64,000 bases of DNA from contig NZ_LOAS01000028.1 in NCBI RefSeq assembly GCF_001558155.1, forward strand, positions 1-64,000, written 5' to 3'. Shown in pieces: positions 55,576-64,000 of this stretch. Under the pieces are notes generated by a model. The model was not told where the DNA came from and ran no database searches. It saw only the letters and a program-made list of their open reading frames with translations. The stretch is from Aliiruegeria sabulilitoris (GTDB taxonomy: Bacteria; Pseudomonadota; Alphaproteobacteria; Rhodobacterales; Rhodobacteraceae). The translations under genes and the position numbers were made by a program. Numbering within the stretch: position 1 is the stretch's first letter; the number at the start of each line of letters is the position of its first letter.

Positions 55576-58374
55576 TCAGAAATCCATACGTGTCTGGCCG
55601 GTGCCGCGAATATCGACAATCGCGGCGGCCTCTCGGGTCAGGTCCGACCAGTCGGCAATCAATGCGTTATAGGCGGTCGCCTGTTTCGCATCCTGCCGCT
55701 TGTTGGCGCAGATGTCGTAGAGACAGTAGGCGAGGTCTTTGACCGCCTCAGCCTTGTCGTCGATTTTTCGAAGCAGTAGCGCGGTGTTGTAAGAGATGCC
55801 GTCCTTCTCATGGGCGCGCACAAGGTATTGGAGGCATTCCCAGACCGTCAGATGGGTGTCCGTCTGAGGCTCCCACTCGGGGTCGAGCTCGTCGCGTTTC
55901 AGGATGCGCACCTTGCCCGCCTGGCTTTCGACGATCCCGGCATGCTTTACGCTTTCGACGGCGATACCGCGCGCGCGGGCCAGGTTGTCGGCCACGCCAT
56001 AGTCGCCCTTGCCCATGCCGTTCTGTTCGAACCAGCTGATAGCAAAGCGCGTATCGGGGTCGAACTCGCCCTGAATTCCGCCGAGATACTCGTCGAGCTC
56101 GGCATTGATGAGCTGCAGCGCTGCCTTTACGCTCATGAGGCTGTCGTCGGATTCAAGGACGCCTTGATAGCGCGAGAAGACACCCATGCCGGGTCCGATC
56201 GCTGATTGCGGCATGTCTGCGGGAGAGACGTTGGCGGCCTGCAGCTCGGCGATGGCTGGGGGCAGTTCGCGTTTTAGCGCCCGTATGAACTCGGCACGGG
56301 TGATAGTTTCGGCTTCAATGGATCGGTTTCGGCAAACCAATACAACGGAGTTGGCGAGGGCGTTGTTTCCCTTTGCCACCAGTCTCGCCGAACGTTCAGT
56401 TCGCACTGGCCAGGTTCCAACAACCGCGTATCCGGCCTCAACAACGGCCTGCAAAAAAGTTGCCCAACCTGTCGAGGCGATACCTTCCTGCTCCATCTCG
56501 CTTTGTTTGAATGCATAGTAGATCGTTGCCGGAAACCTCGGCGAAGTTTGTGAAGAGGCGTTCTTTAGAGCTTCAATCATGCCTTGTAAGAAGAAGCTTT
56601 CCGCTTTCTCTGTTCCACCGTGACGATATGGCGTGGCAACTAATTCCTCAGATTTTGGAGTAGCAATAAGCCCAAAAAGGTTTGGAAAGTAATCTTTCAG
56701 TCCAAGCTTGAGCCAGACAAAGAAGAAATCTGATAGATCAGCATATCCGATATTGTCATAATAAGGCGGATCCGTTGAGAGTACGGCGTCTTCGGGAAAG
56801 GAAGCACTTTGAGCTGCGGCTTGAATGATGCTGCCCTCTGGGCCAACACCTAGTCCGAGAATGCCTTTTAGAACTCCCTCTACCGAAACAGCATAGTCAC
56901 CTGCTGCTTTGGCAAACGGATTTACCTCAGGGAAGTCCCAAGTCATAGGAACCGCTTGCCTTGAAAAGGCGGTGAGAGTTTGCTCCCGAACTGGGGTCCA
57001 TCTCGCCACCTGTGTAAAGGTATTGGTCATTCTGCTCAGTGCGAATGCTAGATAGACGGCAATTGCTTCTGAATAGGCTTTTGCACCCACGCCGCCGTTG
57101 TTGAGCGGCTTGCTATCCTCAGTCTGAAAAGTTTTTTCGGCATCTGCTTGGGCATGCTTTTGAGCGTCAATCAGAAGATCCCCGAGCGCCGTCAGCGTTA
57201 TTAACTGGCGATCTGTAAACAAGTCACCGAAAGTCTCCATGCCATAGGCAGGCGGTGAGAACCAGCGCGGGTTCTTGGCTTGCTTGAGTTCAGGTTTCCA
57301 TTCTGGTCTCTCTGCGAATGCCGCGTTCGCATGGTGCTCATTGGGTTCCACAAAGACGCGCCCACGGGGGCCGCTGGCAACGATTGCGATGAGCGTCTGC
57401 CCCATTGCCCCGCGCATACCTGATGACGTGATGTGCTTTGGAGTGATCGCGCTGTCTGACAAAAGGCATCGAAAGTTCGCTCCACGCCCGGACTTCGTGC
57501 CGTCTTTAGCCTTGGCCAGAGCCTCTTTTGTCCCTCCATGTTTAATACGGTATGAAATTGTCTTGGCAGCCTTATCGACTAGTGGCTCGATCCAGGTTTC
57601 CCTCCCCTTCTTCGAACTGAGTAGAAAGCTCGAAGCAATTGGCACCTGCACATCGGAGAATGCAGGATCCGGGCTCGGTACTGTTCGTGCCCATATCCAA
57701 GCGATAACCGTCGCCTTTCCGCCCCCATATTCACTCGGCAGATCCACCTTCGGATAGAGGTGTCCGATGCGCTCAATCGCCTTCTCGCGCATCCACGCGC
57801 CATAGTGCTTTACGTCCTCCGCCAGTCCTTCGGCATTTCGATAGAACTGGCGCTCTTTTATACCGGGATGGATCGGCTCCATGTCTTTGAACTTCGGCGG
57901 GATCTCGATCATCGCCTTGCCGATCATCACCGCCACCGGGTTCAGGTCGGACCCATAGGCGGGCAGGCCCAGCCGCTGCGCCTCCAGCGGGATCGACCCG
58001 CCGCCCGAGAACGGGTCATAGACCGGAGGCAGCTTGCCCCCGCAAGACCGCCGGATCTCGGCCCGCGCGCGCTCCAGCACCTCCTCGTTGGTCGAGTTCT
58101 CCCACTTCACCAGATCCTCGATGATCGCGAACAGCCGCTTGCGCTCGGCGTCCTGCGCCTCGGGCGTTGGAAACTCGTCGGGTAGGCTCGAGGGATCATC
58201 CACCAGCTGCGCAAACAGCACCGCTCGACACGCCGCCAACGGCCGCCGCGCCCACCACAGATGCAGCGTGGAGGGATGTCCATGCCGGATCGACTTCTCC
58301 CGCGCCGACGCCGCGTTGATCGCCTCAAGCGGGATGGCAACTTCGATGAGTTTCTTCTTGTAGGTGGTGGTCAT
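55576..58374 (-). CDS. DUF1156 DNA methyltransferase
   Basis: A 932-aa protein starting MTTTYKKKLIEVAIPLEAIN. The DUF1156 start includes GHPSTLHLWWARRPLAACRA. A SAM-binding loop YDPFSGGGSIPLEAQRLG lies near residue 140, and the amino-methylase motif STDPPYYDNIGYADL near 545. Such enzymes mark host DNA in DISARM-type systems. It overlaps the ASCH gene (ATGA) and is followed after 10 bp by the DUF499 gene, so the four genes form one operon. Confidence 0.85.
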   Translation of the reverse strand: MTTTYKKKLIEVAIPLEAINAASAREKSIRHGHPSTLHLWWARRPLAACRAVLFAQLVDDPSSLPDEFPTPEAQDAERKRLFAIIEDLVKWENSTNEEVLERARAEIRRSCGGKLPPVYDPFSGGGSIPLEAQRLGLPAYGSDLNPVAVMIGKAMIEIPPKFKDMEPIHPGIKERQFYRNAEGLAEDVKHYGAWMREKAIERIGHLYPKVDLPSEYGGGKATVIAWIWARTVPSPDPAFSDVQVPIASSFLLSSKKGRETWIEPLVDKAAKTISYRIKHGGTKEALAKAKDGTKSGRGANFRCLLSDSAITPKHITSSGMRGAMGQTLIAIVASGPRGRVFVEPNEHHANAAFAERPEWKPELKQAKNPRWFSPPAYGMETFGDLFTDRQLITLTALGDLLIDAQKHAQADAEKTFQTEDSKPLNNGGVGAKAYSEAIAVYLAFALSRMTNTFTQVARWTPVREQTLTAFSRQAVPMTWDFPEVNPFAKAAGDYAVSVEGVLKGILGLGVGPEGSIIQAAAQSASFPEDAVLSTDPPYYDNIGYADLSDFFFVWLKLGLKDYFPNLFGLIATPKSEELVATPYRHGGTEKAESFFLQGMIEALKNASSQTSPRFPATIYYAFKQSEMEQEGIASTGWATFLQAVVEAGYAVVGTWPVRTERSARLVAKGNNALANSVVLVCRNRSIEAETITRAEFIRALKRELPPAIAELQAANVSPADMPQSAIGPGMGVFSRYQGVLESDDSLMSVKAALQLINAELDEYLGGIQGEFDPDTRFAISWFEQNGMGKGDYGVADNLARARGIAVESVKHAGIVESQAGKVRILKRDELDPEWEPQTDTHLTVWECLQYLVRAHEKDGISYNTALLLRKIDDKAEAVKDLAYCLYDICANKRQDAKQATAYNALIADWSDLTREAAAIVDIRGTGQTRMDF

Positions 58375-58778
58375 GCGAGGGCCTTCAAAGTTTCGTCTTG
58401 GGCCAAGGCGTCGGTGGCCTGCTGATCGAGCGTGACCCAGATGACGGCACCGCTCTTGTGTTGGTAGGGAACCGGAAGTCTCAGGCGAACCGCGTTGGAC
58501 ATAATCCACGCGTGCCGGTGTCGGGCGAACTTCCCCAAAAGGAATATCTCCGAAGGAATGTGATGCTTGTCGGCATTTTCGATCATCTTCTGATCGGAGA
58601 GTGGTCCATCAGTCCCGACCATCTTGGAAACACCGATGACATGACCGCTGCCCTTCCTGATCAGGCCGATCCATCCGCGCTGCTTGGCTGAGGTGCTCCT
58701 CATTTCCCAGGTCTTGGTGCCGTTCAGAATCTTGCTGATCCATGGCTCATCAACGATGAGAGCTTTTTCGATTTTCAT
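58371..58778 (-). CDS. ASCH-domain protein
   Basis: A 135-aa single-domain protein with the ASCH signature ILNGTKTWEMRS (GxKxxExR) and GWIGLIRKGSGHVIGV. ASCH domains resemble PUA folds and bind RNA or modified bases. In a methylase-helicase operon it may sense modified DNA. Both ends overlap neighbours by ATGA. Confidence 0.8.
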   Translation of the reverse strand: MKIEKALIVDEPWISKILNGTKTWEMRSTSAKQRGWIGLIRKGSGHVIGVSKMVGTDGPLSDQKMIENADKHHIPSEIFLLGKFARHRHAWIMSNAVRLRLPVPYQHKSGAVIWVTLDQQATDALAQDETLKALA

Positions 58779-61700
58779 GAAGGTGCCTTTGCCCGCTGAA
58801 GCAGGCTCTTGATGCTAAACTGAATGGCGGTCTGCCCGAACTCGGGTTCGCGTGTCATGAGACGGCCGGGCCGATAAATCGGTCGCTGTGCGTAGCCGTC
58901 CGATATCGGCACGAAGACGAGGAAGAAGTCGTCCTCCTTGTTCAGCGAGGCCATGAGTTCGTTGCGGGTGATCATCACCGTGTCGGCGCTGTCGACGCGG
59001 CCCTTGACCTCGAGAAACCGCAGATGGCCCGCTCTCGGATCGAAGGACTCGATGTCATAGCCCAGCCCGCGCAGGTGCTCGACACTCCGAGGCTCGTTGC
59101 CAAGGTTCCGTTCGGCCGCCATGACAGCGGCGATTGCTTTCTTCTCGATCTCCCGGCGCGCAGCGGCATTTTCGGAAAAGCCCGACGCGGTATCGGCCAT
59201 CTCGTCCGGCATGCGCGCCTGCAGGAGGCCGCGGGGCACGACGATCATCCCGCCACGGACCCGCGGCGGCTGGGCCGAGATGAACCGCTCCTGGTCGATC
59301 AGTTCCAGGCGGCGCTTCAGACGTTCGGCCAGATCCTCGGCCCGCCGTTGCGCGTTCTGCCAGTTGAGGCGTGTCTTCTTGCCAGCCTTTTCCTGTTCCT
59401 TAAGTTCGAAGGCGCGCGAGTCCCAATAATTGATCTCTTTCTTTAGACGGGCTTTGACCTCCTGCTCGACCTTGTCGATTTCCGGAATGCGGCGGGTTCG
59501 GACCTCCGCTACATGGGTTTGCGCAAGTTCGACCGTTGCGAACCGGACGACCGTCTTTTCGAGATCGCTCCGTAGCCAGTCGGCATTTAGCGCGTCCTCG
59601 ACACCGCCGATTTCCTCCGGCGTTGCGGGACGCAGGTTGAGGTGGGGCGCGATCCCGGCGTTGGTCACGGTGCCGGCCTCGTCGATGGCCGCGAACTGCA
59701 GCTTCTGGGAAATCACGTTGGCGTTGCCGGAGCTGCTCGGGCGCCCGTCTTGCACGGAGTGTTCGAGCAGGAAGAGGGCAGAGACGTCGGCACCATCGTC
59801 GGTGTCGTCAACCAGGACGGCGCCCTGTTTCATAAGGTGGTCGTTCTGCCCGCGCACCAGACTGATGACCGCGTCGAGCAGTGGGTGCCCCGGATAGACG
59901 AAGGCGGCCACAGGTTGTTGGTTGATCTTGCTCTTCTCGAAGCAGATGCGCTCAAACTTTTTTTGCAGCGGTGCGCCGGAACCGATCTGACGGTCGCGCT
60001 CGCGCACGCTGAAGGGGACATGGGTGATTTCCCAGCGCCCTTCTTCGCGACGTTTGATCTGTCCGCCAAGCCGGCGAAACGCCTCGATGAAGAAGCTCTG
60101 GATGTGGTGGGGCTGCAGGCGTTGAGCGTCAGCTCGCTCCATCTCGAGCCGTAATTCCTGAACGCGCGCCTCGGGCATGGTGTCGCTGGTCAGCTGCCGC
60201 TTTTGAAGCAAATGCAGCAGGTGGCTCTGATCGACAGCGCCATCCACTGTCTGGAAGAGCCGCGCCTTCACGTCGTCCTGCTCACCGTACTGAATCGCCT
60301 CGAACAGGAGGTCCTTCAGGGCGCGATCCTCAAAGAGTTCGCCAAGCACATCGTAAACGCGCCCGCCGAGAGCTTCGCGCGCGGCCTCCAGTTTTTCCAG
60401 AAGCCGGGCGTAGACCTCGCCCTCGCGGGTGTCCTTTGCCACCAGGTTCCACAGGTGGCAGACCTCGGTCTGGCCGATCCGATGGATACGCCCGAAACGC
60501 TGCTCGATCTTGTTCGGGTTCCATGGCAGATCGTAGTTCACCATCAGATGCCCACGCTGGAGGTTCACGCCTTCGCCAGCCGCATCGTTGGCAATTAGCA
60601 CTAGCAGGTCTCGATCCTGCATGAACCGCTCAACGACCTTCCGTCGTTCTTCTCGAGCAACGCCACCGTGGATCACATCTACCGCATCCGGTCGCCCAAG
60701 CCGTGCAACAACCTTCTCGCGTAAGTATTCCAGAGTGTCCTTCGGCTCAGTGAAGATGATGAGCTTTCGCCGGTAACCGTCGGGATCAAGCATCAGATCG
60801 TCGTCAAGTATCCGGTCAAGTTGCTGCCACTTGGTATCCTTGCCGGAGTGGAGGACGTTCAGTGCCATGCTTTCCAGGCCCTTTAGAGTCTGAACCTCCA
60901 GTTCCAACTGCTCCACGGTCTCGGCCGTTGTCACTCCCGTGGAAATCAGCTCCTCAAGATCATCGACCTCGTCCTGGCCATACTCATCGAGGTTTCGGAG
61001 CATCTCGTCGCTAATCGCCGAACCCTCGAAATTCGACGGAGCACCTTTCGCGGCAAGTCTGGCTTCGGAGAGCTCGTTCTCCAAGCGCTCGCGGCGACGC
61101 TTCAACGACTGGTAGATGGCTGCAGGACTGGAAGCGAGCCGGCGCTGCAGGATTTGTAGCGCAAAGCCGACGTTATTTCGTTTTTTTCCATCATCTTCGG
61201 CGAAACGCTGCACACGGTTCATTTCGTTGCGAACGTATTCCGTTACGGCGGTGTAGAGTTCCGCTTCCAGAGGGGAAAGGTCATATTTGACGGTGTAGGC
61301 GCGCCGCTCGGGAAAGAGTGGCCGGCCATCGAAGCGCAAGAGCTCTTCTTTTGTCAATCGCCGCATCATATCCTCGACGTCGGCGACGTGAACACCATCG
61401 CGGAAACGGCCTTCGAAACGATCCCCATCCAGAAGAGCCATGAACAGCTGGAAGTCTTTTTCTTTGCCGTTGTGCGGGGTCGCCGACATCAGCAGGAAAT
61501 GTCGGCACGCACTGCTCAGTTTCTGGCCCAACTGATAGCGCTTCGTGTATTTGACTTCATTGCCAAAATAGGTGGCCGACATGCGGTGGGCCTCATCGGC
61601 GATGGTGAGATCCCACTCGTTGGAGGAGATGAGTTTTTCCTGAAGTTCTTCGTTTCGTGACAGCACGTCCAAACGTGCGATTAAACGGTTGTAGTCGTTG

Positions 61701-62293
61701 AACGGATTCCCCGATCTGGAACTCTCGATCATATCCCGGGTCAGAATGTCAAATTCCAATCCGAACTTCTCGCCCAGTTCGTCTTGCCACTGCTCGACGA
61801 GGCTACCGGGGGCAACCACCAGACAGCGTTCGAGGTCGCTTCGAGCGATCAACTCCTTGATAAGGAGTCCCGCCATGATCGTCTTACCGGCACCCGGATC
61901 ATCTGCGAGCAAGAACCGCAGAGGCTGGCGCGGGATCATCTCGCCATAGACCGCCGATATCTGGTGCGGCAGGGGATCGACCAGACTGGTGTGAATCGCG
62001 AGATAGGGATCGAAGAAATGGGCAAGCTTGATGCGGTTTGCCTCGGTAACGAGACGTAGCAGGGCGCCATCCGCATCAAACGACCATATGCGGCCTCCAC
62101 TTTCGATTTCGAGCCGATGTTCATCGTCGCGATAGAGTGTCGTTTCGGCGATCGAGCCAGAAGGAACTCGGTACACGACATTGATTGCCTGCTCTCCGAT
62201 CCATTCAACGGATACAACCTCAACTGACGCTCCGGGAGCGAGTCCTGCAACTCGACCGCCAGGTTTGATATCTTCAAGCGCGCTCACACTCAC
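58775..62293 (-). CDS. SNF2/DrmD-like helicase with DUF3883
   Basis: A 1172-aa SF2 helicase: Walker A LADDPGAGKTIMAGLLIKE (~128-146), DEAH box (IADEAHRM), LLMSATPHNGKE, and the C-terminal lobe with IANDAAGEGVNLQ and IEQRFGRIHRIGQ. The C-terminal region ends with a DUF3883-type segment (FDPRAGHLRFLEVKGRV). This layout matches DrmD-like helicases of DISARM-related systems. GTG 62293 and GTG 62287 are both possible starts; GGGAGG is placed better for the second. It is the first gene of the operon. Confidence 0.85.
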   Translation of the reverse strand: MSVSALEDIKPGGRVAGLAPGASVEVVSVEWIGEQAINVVYRVPSGSIAETTLYRDDEHRLEIESGGRIWSFDADGALLRLVTEANRIKLAHFFDPYLAIHTSLVDPLPHQISAVYGEMIPRQPLRFLLADDPGAGKTIMAGLLIKELIARSDLERCLVVAPGSLVEQWQDELGEKFGLEFDILTRDMIESSRSGNPFNDYNRLIARLDVLSRNEELQEKLISSNEWDLTIADEAHRMSATYFGNEVKYTKRYQLGQKLSSACRHFLLMSATPHNGKEKDFQLFMALLDGDRFEGRFRDGVHVADVEDMMRRLTKEELLRFDGRPLFPERRAYTVKYDLSPLEAELYTAVTEYVRNEMNRVQRFAEDDGKKRNNVGFALQILQRRLASSPAAIYQSLKRRRERLENELSEARLAAKGAPSNFEGSAISDEMLRNLDEYGQDEVDDLEELISTGVTTAETVEQLELEVQTLKGLESMALNVLHSGKDTKWQQLDRILDDDLMLDPDGYRRKLIIFTEPKDTLEYLREKVVARLGRPDAVDVIHGGVAREERRKVVERFMQDRDLLVLIANDAAGEGVNLQRGHLMVNYDLPWNPNKIEQRFGRIHRIGQTEVCHLWNLVAKDTREGEVYARLLEKLEAAREALGGRVYDVLGELFEDRALKDLLFEAIQYGEQDDVKARLFQTVDGAVDQSHLLHLLQKRQLTSDTMPEARVQELRLEMERADAQRLQPHHIQSFFIEAFRRLGGQIKRREEGRWEITHVPFSVRERDRQIGSGAPLQKKFERICFEKSKINQQPVAAFVYPGHPLLDAVISLVRGQNDHLMKQGAVLVDDTDDGADVSALFLLEHSVQDGRPSSSGNANVISQKLQFAAIDEAGTVTNAGIAPHLNLRPATPEEIGGVEDALNADWLRSDLEKTVVRFATVELAQTHVAEVRTRRIPEIDKVEQEVKARLKKEINYWDSRAFELKEQEKAGKKTRLNWQNAQRRAEDLAERLKRRLELIDQERFISAQPPRVRGGMIVVPRGLLQARMPDEMADTASGFSENAAARREIEKKAIAAVMAAERNLGNEPRSVEHLRGLGYDIESFDPRAGHLRFLEVKGRVDSADTVMITRNELMASLNKEDDFFLVFVPISDGYAQRPIYRPGRLMTREPEFGQTAIQFSIKSLLQRAKAPS

Positions 62294-62611
62294 GCCTCCC
62301 GACCAAACACTCAGTTTCAGATTGCCCAGTTTTGCCGGCGGTCGGGCTGCACCAACGTCGGAAGCTGCAAGTTGACGAATTCCGCAATGAGATCACGTCG
62401 GCTCCTAATCCCCACTCTGAAACACCGGGAACGCCATTGGCGCGGACTATTGCCAACTCCTTCGACAAAGCCCCGACAAGAAAGCCAATGCATCAAGCTA
62501 ATCCGGCTTGTGGCCAGACCTTGAGAACGTTGCCTCTCACGAGTCAAACCACAAGGAACGTAACCACGTGACGCTGAGGCTTCAATCGCGATTATGCGGA
62601 ACCGCGCGCAA
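62294..62611. other. intergenic, probable operon promoter region
   Basis: About 320 bp between the helicase start and the integrase stop. I see no supportable gene. It should hold the promoter of the DISARM-like operon. Several scattered open frames here lack ribosome sites and motifs. Confidence 0.4.
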
Positions 62612-63766
62612 TTATTCCAAGTATTGTCGCAAGTTCTGGGATACGGCGTCGGCTGCCATCCGAACCGGCTCGGCCGCAAGATGAGCGTAGCGTGCCGTCG
62701 TCTGGACCTGAGTGTGGCCGAGAAGCTTGCCGATCATCGGCAGTCCCTGACCCGAGGCGACGGCCGTCGAGGCGAATGTGTGCCGCAGATCATGGATGCG
62801 GACATCCTTCACCCCGGCGCGTGCTCGAACGCGCTGCCAGAAGGGCTGGAGGTCGCTCAGGCGTTTTCCCTCCAGTGTGCCGGTGATGACCCACGGGTTG
62901 CCCTTTATGCGCGGTGCCCGCTGCAGGAGTTCAACGGCGGGCTGGCCGAGATGGACCACTTTGGCACCGGTCTTGGAATCCGGCAGGCGCAGCACCCGAT
63001 CCGCCAGATCGACGTGGTCCCACTTGAGGGTCATGATCTCGTTGAGCCGGCAGCCGGTCAGGATGAGCAGACGCGCGGCAAGGATCGCCGAGGGCAGCTC
63101 GACACCCTCGGCTTCCATCTCGCGCAGGACTTCGCCGATGCGCCGCAGTTCCGCGGCGCTCAAGAAACGCTCTCGCTTCTCCTCGGGGTATTTCCGAATG
63201 TGCGTGCGTGGGTTGGTCCCGTCCGGACGCAACCCCCACATCTCGGCCAGGCTGAACATCTTCGAGATCACTTCGAGGCAGCGGTTCGCCTGATAGGGGA
63301 TGTGGCGCAGATCATGATGAAACTTCGCGACATCGGCACGCGTGATGCCAGTGACCGAAAGCTGCCCGAGCGCCGGCAGGATGAAGCGCCGGATGTTCCG
63401 GCGATACTCCTTCGCTGTGCTGGCCTTGAGACGAATGGCGATATGCTCCTTGTCGAACCGCTCCGCCAGCTCTCGAACGGTGATTGCCTTTCGTCCGGCA
63501 TCCCGTTCGGCGGCCGGGTCATCGCCGTTTCGCGAGGCGGCAACAACGGAAATGGCACGTTTGCGCGCCTGTTCGCAGGTCAGCACCGTACAGGGGCCCA
63601 GACTGATCCGACGCGACCGACGTCCGGCGCGGTACTGGACCACATAGCCCTTGCGACCGCTCGGCAGCACCCGCAGCCCGAAGCCGGGGATGTCGCTGTC
63701 CCAGACAAAATACTCGGAGGTGCGGGTTTCGGCGGCGTCCACGAGGCGCTTGGTGATTTTCGGCAT
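62612..63766 (-). CDS. tyrosine recombinase (P4-type integrase)
   Basis: A 384-aa integrase. The N-terminal DUF4102-like arm-binding region (WDSDIPGFGLRVLPSGRKGY) is followed by a SAM-like core-binding domain (~95-180) and the catalytic domain with Arg (LTGCRLNEIM), Lys (PDSKTGAKVVHL), HxxR (IHDLRHTFAS), His (LLGHTQVQTTARY) and Tyr in ARYAHL. All catalytic residues are intact. It is the likely integrase of the element carrying the DISARM-like operon. The tRNA half at 44281 is a candidate attachment end for it, but the pairing is unproven. Confidence 0.9.
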   Translation of the reverse strand: MPKITKRLVDAAETRTSEYFVWDSDIPGFGLRVLPSGRKGYVVQYRAGRRSRRISLGPCTVLTCEQARKRAISVVAASRNGDDPAAERDAGRKAITVRELAERFDKEHIAIRLKASTAKEYRRNIRRFILPALGQLSVTGITRADVAKFHHDLRHIPYQANRCLEVISKMFSLAEMWGLRPDGTNPRTHIRKYPEEKRERFLSAAELRRIGEVLREMEAEGVELPSAILAARLLILTGCRLNEIMTLKWDHVDLADRVLRLPDSKTGAKVVHLGQPAVELLQRAPRIKGNPWVITGTLEGKRLSDLQPFWQRVRARAGVKDVRIHDLRHTFASTAVASGQGLPMIGKLLGHTQVQTTARYAHLAAEPVRMAADAVSQNLRQYLE

Positions 63767-63839
63767 GGGGACTTCCTTGGTTCATTTGTCACCAAGAGTG
63801 CGGAAGGGTCATCAGCAGTCAACGAACGCATTGAAATTA

Positions 63840-63861
63840 CGCAGAAAAATAGACTTCTGCG
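63840..63861. repeat. inverted repeat upstream of integrase
   Basis: CGCAGAA and TTCTGCG are separated by eight bases, about 75 bp upstream of the integrase start. It could be an operator controlling integrase expression. No gene is seen between 63767 and 63982. Confidence 0.4.
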
Positions 63862-63982
63862 CAGTTCGGCGCAGGGCATGCAAACGAGCGGGCGAGGGGA
63901 ATCGCAGGGTCATGCGAATCGGAACGCAGGTTTCGGTGCACGTGCGCCGCTGCTAGGCTCGCGGAAAAGAACGAGCGACCAG

Positions 63983-64000
63983 ATGGCATCCAAAACCACC
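63983..64000 (+). CDS. possible gene start running out of the window
   Basis: An ATG followed by codons for ASKTT runs to the window end. Only six codons are visible and the ribosome-binding site is weak (AACGAGCG). It is noted only as a possible start. Confidence 0.2.

Overview
The window is GC-rich DNA, probably from an alphaproteobacterium of the Rhodobacterales type. That placement rests on codon use, a YgiB/YgiC-like pair, an AlpA/VapE mobile module, a pRiA4b-type protein carried by an IS66 element, and the 3' half of an alphaproteobacterial initiator tRNA. Most of the window is accessory DNA: a defence island built from several mobile elements and scarred by IS110, IS3 and IS66 sequences and integrase relics.

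Layout. 1-5.3 kb: worn flank with an IS110 fragment, small secreted or lipoproteins, an IS3 relic that cut an AraC-type regulator, and the ygiB/ygiC-like pair. 5.3-6.8 kb: no convincing gene. 6.8-15.4 kb: an integrated element on the + strand with a tyrosine recombinase, a decayed P4-type integrase, an AlpA-like regulator, a large PrimPol/VapE-type replication protein and an iteron-like cluster of TTCGGACA sites. 15.4-24.5 kb (- strand): a tight seven-gene operon (28-aa peptide, three small membrane proteins, a penicillin-binding-protein-like protein, a 497-aa membrane protein, and a 1361-aa DUF4011-type helicase with a C-terminal nuclease fold). 24.5-38.9 kb (- strand): a type III-D-like CRISPR locus, in transcription order Cas6/Csb2-like protein, reverse transcriptase, array A, Cas1, Cas2, array B, DHH-like protein, CARF protein (NE0113/Csx14 type), Cas10 with GGDD but no HD domain, a giant single-chain multi-RAMP protein, a small Csx19-like subunit and a TIGR03986-type RAMP. 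A Can2/Card1-like CARF nuclease is divergent at 39.0-40.4 kb. 41.1-44.2 kb: complete IS66 element with its 8-bp target duplication, next to half of an initiator tRNA (probable att scar). 44.5-49.2 kb: a DUF4145/SF1 helicase with a TPR partner. 49.7-51.2 kb: IS3 element. 51.2-62.3 kb: a DISARM-like operon (SNF2/DUF3883 helicase, ASCH protein, DUF1156 methylase, HEPN-DUF499 ATPase). 62.6-63.8 kb: a second, intact integrase.

How the genes fit together. Crispr RNAs from two short arrays sharing a leader type would be cut by the Csb2-like protein and loaded on the Cas10/multi-RAMP complex. Cas10 would make cyclic nucleotides sensed by the CARF protein and the Can2-like nuclease, and the DHH-like protein may degrade that signal. 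Cas1, Cas2 and the reverse transcriptase would add spacers, possibly from RNA. The least explained unit is the membrane/PBP-like/helicase operon that begins 85 bp after the last CRISPR RAMP gene on the same strand. It is my best candidate for an undescribed system, either independent or coupled to the type III locus. A second strong point is the effector subunit itself, which strings Cas7, Cas5/Csx10 and two more Cas7 domains in one chain and whose expected ATG start reads ATA.
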